18,431 nucleotides of DNA from Candidatus Moraniibacteriota bacterium. GTDB taxonomy: Bacteria > Patescibacteriota > Minisyncoccia > Moranbacterales > GCA-2747515. The translations under genes and the position numbers were made by a program. The stretch is taken from assembly GCA_029938745.1 (NCBI GenBank), contig JAOZUJ010000007.1, forward strand, positions 1-18,431, in the 5' to 3' direction. The notes beneath the pieces are model-generated. The model was not told the DNA's origin and searched no databases. It saw only the letters and a list, made by a program, of their open reading frames with translations. This document shows positions 5,636 to 13,421 of the stretch, piece after piece (within the stretch, counting starts at the first letter, position 1; the number at the start of each line of letters is the position of its first letter).

Positions 5636-8545
5636 ATGAGTAATTTCAAAGAAGTCGAGCAGCGGAAAAAATATAGTGAAATGGAACATGGGGTTATGGA
5701 TTTTTGGCGTGAGGATAAGACGTTTGAAAAATCTGTCGATGCACGTAGTAGTGATGATGCATATGTATTTTATGATGGACCCCCATTTATTACTGGTGTG
5801 CCACATTATGGGACGTTATTATCATCAATTATTAAAGATGCTGTGCCACGATATTGGACGATGAAAGGTAAGCGAGTTGAGCGTGTGTGGGGATGGGATT
5901 GTCATGGGTTACCAGCAGAGAATCTTGTAGAAAAAAAGCTTGGCATTGAAGATAAGCGTGATGTGGAAAAAGTTGGATTGGAAAAATATATTCAAACATG
6001 CCATAGCGAAATGGTTCAAGGAACAACTGAGTGGGAAGATATCGTAGAGCGCATAGGACGATGGGTTGATTTCAAGGGTGCTTATAAAACAATGGACAAA
6101 GAATATATGGAAAGTGTCTGGTGGGCATTTAAGGAGTTACATAAAAAAGGAAAAATTTATGAAGGTGAAAAAGTATTATTGTATTGTACACGGTGCGCAA
6201 CACCAATTTCAAAAGCAGAAGTATCAATGGATAATAGTTATCGTGACGTCACAGACCCTAGCGTATATGTAAAGTTTGAATTGGAAGGAGAAAAGGATGC
6301 GTATGTACTTGCGTGGACCACAACGCCATGGACATTATCTGCAAATGTTGCACTTGCTGTTAGTCCTGAACTTTCTTATGCAAAAGTAGAAATAAATAAT
6401 GAATTGTTGGTTGTAGCAGAAGACCTTGTCCAAAAAGTGTTTGTAGATGAAAAACATCAACCGCTTGAGTATAAAATAATAGGGACAGTTAAGGGTGGAG
6501 AATTGGTTCACAAAAAATATAAACCACTTTTTGATGATCATGGGGAAGGTGCACATCGCATTGTGGCAGCTGATTTTGTGGGAGCAGAGGAGGGTACGGG
6601 CATTGTGCATATTGCACCAGCATTTGGTGAGGATGACTATGCACTATCACGCACAGAGAATTTGCCAGTTGTAAATACAGTTGATGAAAATGGATTATAT
6701 ACAGATGGTCAATGGAGCGGACAGAGCGTATGGGAAGTAAATAAGGAAATTGCAAAAACACTTAAAAATGATGGAACAGTTTTTAAAATTGATTATGTCG
6801 AACACGAATATCCGCATTGTCACAGATGTGACACAAAATTGATGTACCGAGCACATCCAAGTTGGTTTATGGATATCGAAGGTCAGCGTGATGAAATGCT
6901 TACAAAAAATGAGAATATTAATTGGTTTCCACATCACATCAAAGAAAAACGTTTTCGTTATATTGTAGAGACGGCACCAGATTGGAATTTGTCACGAGAT
7001 CGTTTTTGGGCAACGCCGCTACCAGTGTGGCAGGGTAAAAAAGAAGATGGTACAATTATTGAAAAAGTGATAGGTAGTTATGAAGAATTAAAAGAATTGT
7101 CTGGAAAAGAACTTGATGATTATCATTTGCCATATATTGATGATGTGACGTTTGAGGTGGACGGTGTTGAATTGAAGCGAATTGATAAAGTGATGGATTG
7201 CTGGTTTGAATCAGGAGCGATGCCATTTGCACAATTTCACTATCCATTTGAGAACAAGGAAAAATTTGAAGCGAATTTTCCAGGTGATTTTATTGTGGAA
7301 TATGTTGGACAAGTACGTGCATGGTTTTATTATCTCCATGCAGTTTCTATTGGAATTTTTGGTCAAGAAGCATTTAAAAATGTAATTGTAACGGGGACAA
7401 TTGCCGGTAATGATGGACGTAAAATGTCAAAATCATATGGCAATTATACTGCGCCAGAAGAATTGTTAGAAAAATATAGTTCTGATGCATTGCGTTATTT
7501 GCTAATCAGTTCACCACTTATGAATGGCGAGGACTATACATTAGTGGATAAGGACGTTGCAGATGTACAAAGAAAACTCGGTACATTGTGGAATAGTTAT
7601 TCGTTTTTTGTGATGTATGCAAATGTTGACGGATGGAAACCAAATGATGATGCAGTAAAATTGGATAATATTTTGGACAAATGGATTATGTCACAATTAC
7701 ATATACTTATTGCGACAGTTGATACCAATATGCAAGCATACGATTTACCAAATGCATCAAAGCCAATTATGAAATTTATTGATGATCTATCAAATTGGTA
7801 TATCCGGAGAAGTCGTAAAAGATTTTGGAAAAGTGAAAATGATGATGACAAAAATGCAGCGTATGCAACACTACATTATGTGTTAATCGAGCTATCAAAA
7901 GTAATGGCGCCGTTCACGCCATTTATCGCAGAAGAAATTTATAGAAACCTTACCGATGATGAATCTGTGCATTTGGAAGATTTTCCTGTGAGTAATAAAA
8001 AATATATTGATGAGAGTCTTAGTGAACAAATGCAAAATGTGCGTGATGTGATCAGTGAGGGATTAAAATTGCGTTCACGAACACAAATCAAAGTACGTCA
8101 ACCATTGTCAGAACTCAAAATCCAAAAAGAAAAACTAAGGGTTTCTGATAAGTTTCTGAATATTATTAAAGATGAGCTGAATGTAAAAAATGTTGTGGAG
8201 TCTGATATTTCAGTGGATGATGATGCAAAAAATATTGGTGAGGTTAATGGTATTACAATTGAATTAAATACTGAGATCTCAGATGAATTGAAACAGGAGG
8301 GGCGAGCACGAGAAATTATTCGTCATATTCAACAAATGCGCAAAGGTGCGGATTATCATGTTGATGATAGAATTACCGTTTGGTATGAGGGCATGGATGC
8401 TGTTTTTGAAAAATTTAATGACATGATATCCAAAGAAGTACTTGCTGATGAAATTACACAAAAACAAGAGGATGAAATAGACTGTGATTGTGACGAAGTT
8501 TTTGCAATTGAAGAAGAAGAAATACACATTTATATGAAAAAATGA
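5636..8545 (+). CDS. ileS: Isoleucyl-tRNA synthetase, eukaryote/archaeal-like type
   Basis: Class Ia synthetase charging tRNA-Ile; 969 residues. The HIGH motif reads PHYG (56-59) within PPFITGVPHYG, followed by WGWDCHGLPAE. The editing (CP1) domain occupies roughly residues 180-400 and includes AWTTTPWTLSAN. CHRCDTKLMYR follows it, and KMSKS is at 596-600. The C-terminal part has an anticodon-binding domain plus a long extension. PHYG with a long C-terminal extension resembles the type 2 IleS enzymes shared with eukaryotes and archaea, many of which resist mupirocin; resistance here is inference only. I chose ATG 5636 over an upstream in-frame TTG (5627) because it gives a normal N-terminus. 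The T-box leader upstream confirms the amino-acid assignment independently. It overlaps recO by 4 bases and ends in TGA. Confidence 0.97.
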   Translation: MSNFKEVEQRKKYSEMEHGVMDFWREDKTFEKSVDARSSDDAYVFYDGPPFITGVPHYGTLLSSIIKDAVPRYWTMKGKRVERVWGWDCHGLPAENLVEKKLGIEDKRDVEKVGLEKYIQTCHSEMVQGTTEWEDIVERIGRWVDFKGAYKTMDKEYMESVWWAFKELHKKGKIYEGEKVLLYCTRCATPISKAEVSMDNSYRDVTDPSVYVKFELEGEKDAYVLAWTTTPWTLSANVALAVSPELSYAKVEINNELLVVAEDLVQKVFVDEKHQPLEYKIIGTVKGGELVHKKYKPLFDDHGEGAHRIVAADFVGAEEGTGIVHIAPAFGEDDYALSRTENLPVVNTVDENGLYTDGQWSGQSVWEVNKEIAKTLKNDGTVFKIDYVEHEYPHCHRCDTKLMYRAHPSWFMDIEGQRDEMLTKNENINWFPHHIKEKRFRYIVETAPDWNLSRDRFWATPLPVWQGKKEDGTIIEKVIGSYEELKELSGKELDDYHLPYIDDVTFEVDGVELKRIDKVMDCWFESGAMPFAQFHYPFENKEKFEANFPGDFIVEYVGQVRAWFYYLHAVSIGIFGQEAFKNVIVTGTIAGNDGRKMSKSYGNYTAPEELLEKYSSDALRYLLISSPLMNGEDYTLVDKDVADVQRKLGTLWNSYSFFVMYANVDGWKPNDDAVKLDNILDKWIMSQLHILIATVDTNMQAYDLPNASKPIMKFIDDLSNWYIRRSRKRFWKSENDDDKNAAYATLHYVLIELSKVMAPFTPFIAEEIYRNLTDDESVHLEDFPVSNKKYIDESLSEQMQNVRDVISEGLKLRSRTQIKVRQPLSELKIQKEKLRVSDKFLNIIKDELNVKNVVESDISVDDDAKNIGEVNGITIELNTEISDELKQEGRAREIIRHIQQMRKGADYHVDDRITVWYEGMDAVFEKFNDMISKEVLADEITQKQEDEIDCDCDEVFAIEEEEIHIYMKK

Positions 8546-9273
8546 AACAAAATTATCATGCAATCACATTAGACAAAAGGGATATTGGTGAAACAGATCG
8601 ATTGTATACATTTTATACATATGAAGTTGGCTTGATGCGTGTGCCAGCTCGTGCCGTGCGTAAAGGAAAGGCAAAACTAGCCTCACAAATAGAAGACTTT
8701 GTTTTGTCACATATTACGATCGTACAAAATTATGGTCGTGGAATTTTAGCGGGAGCTGTTGCAGAAAATTACTTTGTTGCACTGCATAAAAATTATGAAG
8801 CATTGAAATGTGTTGATATTGTTCGTGGTGTATTACTCACAACAATTGGTGAAAATGATTGTGACAAAAATATTTTTGCATTGTTTGTACAATATCTCAC
8901 ACAATTGGATGAAATTGCACAAAAGCAAGAAGATACAGAGCAACAGTCAAAAATGCAATGGATCACAAATTCTTTTTTGATAAAATTATTTGCACTGCAA
9001 GGGTATACATTTAATATTGTAAAATGTTGCACTTGCTCTGGTGCAATATGTGAAACACGTAATGGATTTAGTGCACAGCGTGGTGGTATTTTGTGTGAAA
9101 ATTGCTTTAAGAGTGAAGAATATTTAAGTTATATTGACCCAGATACACTCAAAGCATTGCGTATTATTCAGAGCAATAGATTGCAATCATTATCAAAAGT
9201 TACCGTTCATAATAATGTGCAAGTGCAACTTGGGCGTATCATTGTGGATATTGAGCGGTGGGTAATGCGATAA
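8542..9273 (+). CDS. recO: DNA repair protein RecO
   Basis: A 243-residue recombination mediator that works with RecR (and RecF) to load RecA on SSB-coated single strands. The N-terminal OB fold (about 1-80) begins with the family's ITLDKRDIGETDRLYTFYT pattern. A helical core follows, with a zinc-binding module: C-x2-C at Cys162/Cys165 and C-x2-C at Cys185/Cys188, separated by the typical F-S-A-Q-R-G-G stretch. Length matches bacterial RecO. Its ATG overlaps the ileS stop as ATGA, so translation is probably coupled and expression would follow the isoleucine-controlled ileS message. There is no separate Shine-Dalgarno site beyond a GA-rich run in the end of ileS. Confidence 0.92.
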   Translation: MKQNYHAITLDKRDIGETDRLYTFYTYEVGLMRVPARAVRKGKAKLASQIEDFVLSHITIVQNYGRGILAGAVAENYFVALHKNYEALKCVDIVRGVLLTTIGENDCDKNIFALFVQYLTQLDEIAQKQEDTEQQSKMQWITNSFLIKLFALQGYTFNIVKCCTCSGAICETRNGFSAQRGGILCENCFKSEEYLSYIDPDTLKALRIIQSNRLQSLSKVTVHNNVQVQLGRIIVDIERWVMR

Positions 9274-9286
9274 TTTTTTGAAAATC

Positions 9287-9295
9287 TGCTATAAT
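9287..9295 (+). promoter_or_regulatory. Extended -10 promoter for the surface-protein genes
   Basis: TGC followed by TATAAT (9290-9295) is a perfect extended -10 element. No recognisable -35 lies 17 bases upstream, which is common for extended -10 promoters. A start near 9302 leaves a leader of about 24 bases before the ATG at 9326. Confidence 0.6.
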
Positions 9296-9325
9296 AAGAA
9301 GTGTGTTAAATATAAAAATAAAAAT

Positions 9326-11188
9326 ATGGCACTTAAGGATGTTGAAAAAGATCTGCACCAGAAAGAATCTGAGTTTGCAAAGCGAGAACATGATACAACT
9401 GTATACAATGTATGGCAATCCAAGGAGGATGGTGTACAAAAAAAACAGGGAAAATGGCAACACATCAAAGATGAGATGTTTGGTACACGTTTGAAAGCGG
9501 TTATTATTGGATCGGTGGTCACAATATTTGCCATTGTTGTTGTTATTGTATCTGCGATTTTTGTACAACATCAAAAAGGCTTTTTTTCGCAAGAAAGAGT
9601 TTCGTTTGTTGTAACAGCGCCACAAACAATTGATAGCAATACGTTAACAGAAATATTTTTTACGTATAATAATGATAATCGTGCATATTTAGATAATGCG
9701 CAAATCATAGTACAATTTGGAGATTATTTTGTACCAGAAGAGGGTCAAGAAAACTTTAAGCGTGTCAGTGATGATCAGGGCATTATTACAATTGGCAAAA
9801 TTAATGGCGGAGAAGAAAAGACAGCTGCATTAGCAGGTCATTTTACAGGTCCAGTGAATGCTGTTGATGATGTTGCTGGCATATTGCGTTATGTACCAGA
9901 GCGTACAAATACGCGATATGAAGTCCAGGCACGTGCAACAACAGAGATTACATCATCACCGTTGTCTATTGATATGAATGCTCCAAGTGAAATTGTAAGT
10001 GGCAATCTAGTTGATATTGGTGTTGTTATAAAAAACTCAAGTAATGATGCATTATCAAATATAAAATTAATATTCAAAAGCCCACAAACATTTACATTTC
10101 AAAGTGCAAGTCCGTCTGCAACAAATAATAATGTATGGTTGATTGACAATATTGCACCACATAGTGAAACGAAGATTGTTATACGTGGCGTGTTGACTGC
10201 GCCAGCTGATACGGTGCAAATGTTTCATACAGAAGTTGGCTCACAAGAAGTTGATTCTGAATATATTGTGTATGCTACTGGGAAATATACACCATATATG
10301 AAAGGCTCTCCAATAAACATACAACAAATAATAATGAATGATGATGATGGTGTTGCATATGCTGGTGATCGGTTGCAATATGAGGTGACGTTTATTAATA
10401 ATAGTGACATGCCACTTCGCGATGCAATTGCATCGGTACATTTTGAAGAAGTCGTACTTGATTTTGTAGATTTACAATTATATAACGGTGGTGATTATGA
10501 TCCAAAAAATAAGAAAATTACATGGAAAGCATCTGATGTTCCAGGATTGAAGATTCTCAATCCAAAGGATGTGATAAAAGTTCGATTTGCGGTAAATGTG
10601 TTAAAGGAATTACCCGTAGAAAGTCAAGATGATTATAATTTTTCTGTGACAACAGTGGCAGCAATTGATAGTGACGATATTCCATCAGAGTTAAGAGAAA
10701 ACAAGACAATTTTAAGTAATGCTTTTACAATTCCAGTTGGCGCAAAGGTAATATTTGATTCGTACGCACAATATAAAGAGGGCAATGTTCCAGTGAAAGT
10801 TGGGGAAAAGACTGTGTACACAATTACACTTACAGTTGACAATATCAATAATGATCTTGGTAATACCGTAGTAAGTGCACCATTGCCGACATATGTTAGT
10901 TTTGAGGGTGGTGATGACGTAACATTCAATGAGCGTGCAAATGAAGTTGTATGGGATATTGGTGACATTGTTCACGGTGCTGGCGTGACGAGTGACAGGG
11001 TTGAAACGACTTTTGACGTAGGTATTGTGCCAAGTGTTGATCAAATTGATACAATGCCAGTAATTGTGAAAAATCACATATTAACAGCTATGGATAAATT
11101 TGTAGGTAGTCAAATCAAGGAGGCGCGTGAAGAAATTATTACACGTGTAGAGGGTCAGGGTTATAAAGATGGATTGGTTATTCCATAG
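9326..11188 (+). CDS. Membrane-anchored surface protein with Ig-like/DUF11-like repeats
   Basis: A 620-residue protein, not assigned to a named family. Residues 1-56 are charged and cytoplasmic. Residues 57-80 form one strong membrane segment. The remaining 540 residues would be outside the cell and carry no cysteine. The exterior is rich in beta-strand patterns and shows repeated modules of the DUF11/CARDB kind: IKNSSNDALSNIKL with NNVWLIDNIAP, then FINNSDMPLRDAIAS with ITWKASDV, then NDLGNTVVSAPLPTYVSF with VVWDIGDIVHG. These Ig-like folds usually act as spacers or adhesion modules. I chose ATG 9326; the in-frame TTG at 9278 lies upstream of the predicted transcription start. The next gene, 30 bases on, is another membrane protein with a large ectodomain, so the pair probably form one envelope unit. 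Role unknown. Confidence 0.8.
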   Translation: MALKDVEKDLHQKESEFAKREHDTTVYNVWQSKEDGVQKKQGKWQHIKDEMFGTRLKAVIIGSVVTIFAIVVVIVSAIFVQHQKGFFSQERVSFVVTAPQTIDSNTLTEIFFTYNNDNRAYLDNAQIIVQFGDYFVPEEGQENFKRVSDDQGIITIGKINGGEEKTAALAGHFTGPVNAVDDVAGILRYVPERTNTRYEVQARATTEITSSPLSIDMNAPSEIVSGNLVDIGVVIKNSSNDALSNIKLIFKSPQTFTFQSASPSATNNNVWLIDNIAPHSETKIVIRGVLTAPADTVQMFHTEVGSQEVDSEYIVYATGKYTPYMKGSPINIQQIIMNDDDGVAYAGDRLQYEVTFINNSDMPLRDAIASVHFEEVVLDFVDLQLYNGGDYDPKNKKITWKASDVPGLKILNPKDVIKVRFAVNVLKELPVESQDDYNFSVTTVAAIDSDDIPSELRENKTILSNAFTIPVGAKVIFDSYAQYKEGNVPVKVGEKTVYTITLTVDNINNDLGNTVVSAPLPTYVSFEGGDDVTFNERANEVVWDIGDIVHGAGVTSDRVETTFDVGIVPSVDQIDTMPVIVKNHILTAMDKFVGSQIKEAREEIITRVEGQGYKDGLVIP

Positions 11189-11206
11189 ATTTTGTAATTA
11201 ATCGTG

Positions 11207-11212
11207 AGGTGA
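11207..11212 (+). promoter_or_regulatory. Clear Shine-Dalgarno site before the LysM/LytR_C gene
   Basis: AGGTGA ends 6 bases before the ATG at 11219. It stands out because most other + strand starts in the window lack such a site. It suggests this gene is translated independently of its upstream partner. Confidence 0.65.
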
Positions 11213-11218
11213 AGTCCT

Positions 11219-13381
11219 ATGTATAATGGTGTGCTGCTGCTATTAATGTTGTTATTTCCATTTTTTGTTTTTGCGCAAACGAATGAATCAAAAATAATCA
11301 TATATAATGAGGTATTTGAAGATCTGATATTTGATGTGACAGAAGGAAGTAAACATAATACAATATTTGTTTTAGAAAATACAACAGAGGAATCACAAAA
11401 TATTGGAGTAAAGATCGTCGGTGATGCGCAACAGAGTCTTGCAGGTCAAACGCGATTTTTTACAGATGAGCTAGATACAGTTTATGCAGAACAACTACAA
11501 CAAAATGATAATAATATCGTTTTATTTTGTAAGAAAAATAATGAAAATGTTGATGTGCAGGCGTGGTGTGCTGGAAGTGATAGTATAAATATCACATTGG
11601 AAGCAAAAGAAAAATTTGAAATTCCAACAGTGATTGATATAGCAACTGGTGAAACTGATCACAACGCAAAATTCGTAGTAACAGATTTAAATAATGTTGA
11701 GGAAGTTGTTGGTAGTGCTGAAATGACGTATCATGTGCCAGATAAAAATATTGCGCAACTTGCATTGCATAGATTTGCAGTACAAAGAGTGAATAATATT
11801 TTTGATGTAGGCCAGTGGATTAATGCAGGATTACAAAATAAATATACGACAAAATTTGTAGTAAAAAACAGTGGTACAGAGGATGTAAATTATACATATT
11901 GTGCAATTGTACAGTCATTATGGATTGGAGAGGATGTAAATTTTTGTAATGATGCTATAATTGTATATAATGGTAAACAGGAACATGAGATTGATATTAC
12001 AGTTCCGCGATTTGGTAAAATACAGGTTGTTGGTCGTATACAATATAATGATCAAAATAATTATTCACAAGAACAAGAAAGTGAACCAATAAGATTGATT
12101 ATTTGGCCAACACAATTAATTTTTATAATCCTCTGCGGTATTTGTTTTTGTGTCATTTGTGTTTTAATATATAAATATATAATAAATAAAAATATGTTTG
12201 GACGTAAAAAAAAGAAGAAGGAAAAAAATAATTATACAGGAACATATGTGGTCAGTAGTACAGATAATATTATCTCTATTGCACAATCATATGGTGTGCC
12301 ATGGAAAGAGATGGCAAAAATTAATGAAATTGACCCGCCGTACATTTTAATTCCTGGAGAAACAATTAGTGTTCCAGCAAATTCTGATGATGCAGAAGCA
12401 AAGGAAGTTGTAGGAGAAAAGCCAGTAGAATCAGTGAACTCAATGGAGCAAAAAAATGAAGTGAATGGTGAGGTACCTGTACAAAGTTCTGTCCCAGAAC
12501 AACAAAAAGCTTCACAGATGAATCAGGATGTAAATGCAGGGACTGCGGCGACTATGCAACAAGCACAAAAACAACAAGACCAAATGCAAAAACAACAAAA
12601 TCAAAATGTACCACAAAATGAAACGATGCCATCACAAAGTCAAAATACTGATATGACACAAGAGCCAAAAAGAAAGGTGATGTACGCGGCACCAGAAAAC
12701 ACACTTGCAAAGCCAGCATCAGAACCGACGACACGTGCAATTGATATTGAATGGATGAAGGACGACGAAGACGTATATTCTGAAGAAATGCAAACACAAA
12801 AAAAGAAGCTTAATGTACGGTTCATTGTTATAACTACCATTGTTGTTATTGTTGTTGGACTGGGCAGTTGGTGGATTATTACATGGTTTTTAGGTACGCA
12901 ACAGGAAGAAAGTGTATCAGTTGATACGCTGATTGAACAGCAAGATCAAAATGTGAATGCAGATGGGAGTGAACAAGAAGGTATGACAGATGGTGGTGTA
13001 GAGTCCGATGAGGGTGCAGAGCAAGGTGAGACAGAAGAAAATAATGGTGATGGGGCAGATGAGAGCGGTGATGCAGAAGGTAATGGTACTACAGTAAATC
13101 CAGCAGATACTACGATTCAGGTTTTGAATGCAGGAGCTCAATCTGGTGTGGCAGGATCTGTGACAAATGATTTTAAAGCAAAAGATTATCAAACAAAGTC
13201 TGCGCAAAATGCACAAAATGATCATTCAGGTGTTGTAATCTATTATGCATCAGATAAAAAAGATGGACTTGACACTGTGTCTACACTTGTATTAGAAGAT
13301 TACGGTACACAAACACATGAAGAATCTAATGAAATAACAGAAAAATATGGTGCTGATTTTGTTATTGTTGTCGGATCATAA
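11219..13381 (+). CDS. Two-pass membrane protein with LysM and LytR_C-like domains
   Basis: A 720-residue mosaic. Residues 1-20 form a signal peptide (ending FVFAQ). Residues 21-293 are an ectodomain with four cysteines (104, 117, 228, 243) that could form two disulfides. Residues 296-322 span the membrane, followed by basic RKKKKKEK. Residues 340-387 form a LysM domain (YVVSSTDNIISIAQSYGV through ILIPGETISVP). A Gln-rich linker follows (about 400-480, densest at 446-462). Residues 534-558 are a second membrane segment preceded by KKK. After a Glu/Asp/Gly-rich linker (about 560-630), residues 631-720 match the LytR_C pattern (IQVLNAGAQSGVAG, VVIYYAS, GADFVIVVGS). The positive-inside rule places LysM in the cytoplasm and both ends outside. 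LysM usually binds GlcNAc-containing glycans; LytR_C usually follows LCP wall-polymer ligases, but no LCP domain is present. Function unknown; an envelope role is inferred. Confidence 0.85.
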   Translation: MYNGVLLLLMLLFPFFVFAQTNESKIIIYNEVFEDLIFDVTEGSKHNTIFVLENTTEESQNIGVKIVGDAQQSLAGQTRFFTDELDTVYAEQLQQNDNNIVLFCKKNNENVDVQAWCAGSDSINITLEAKEKFEIPTVIDIATGETDHNAKFVVTDLNNVEEVVGSAEMTYHVPDKNIAQLALHRFAVQRVNNIFDVGQWINAGLQNKYTTKFVVKNSGTEDVNYTYCAIVQSLWIGEDVNFCNDAIIVYNGKQEHEIDITVPRFGKIQVVGRIQYNDQNNYSQEQESEPIRLIIWPTQLIFIILCGICFCVICVLIYKYIINKNMFGRKKKKKEKNNYTGTYVVSSTDNIISIAQSYGVPWKEMAKINEIDPPYILIPGETISVPANSDDAEAKEVVGEKPVESVNSMEQKNEVNGEVPVQSSVPEQQKASQMNQDVNAGTAATMQQAQKQQDQMQKQQNQNVPQNETMPSQSQNTDMTQEPKRKVMYAAPENTLAKPASEPTTRAIDIEWMKDDEDVYSEEMQTQKKKLNVRFIVITTIVVIVVGLGSWWIITWFLGTQQEESVSVDTLIEQQDQNVNADGSEQEGMTDGGVESDEGAEQGETEENNGDGADESGDAEGNGTTVNPADTTIQVLNAGAQSGVAGSVTNDFKAKDYQTKSAQNAQNDHSGVVIYYASDKKDGLDTVSTLVLEDYGTQTHEESNEITEKYGADFVIVVGS

Positions 13382-13421
13382 AAATAACACAACAGAAAAA
13401 TAGAAAATAAAGAAACAAAAA

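Noticed and set aside
5636..8545. UGA recoding (code 25) as found in some CPR groups
   Set aside because: All genes read through without internal TGA, and ileS ends at a TGA precisely overlapping the recO start.
9278..9325. TTG start extending the Ig-like surface protein by 16 residues
   Set aside because: It lies upstream of the predicted transcription start and covers the extended -10 element.
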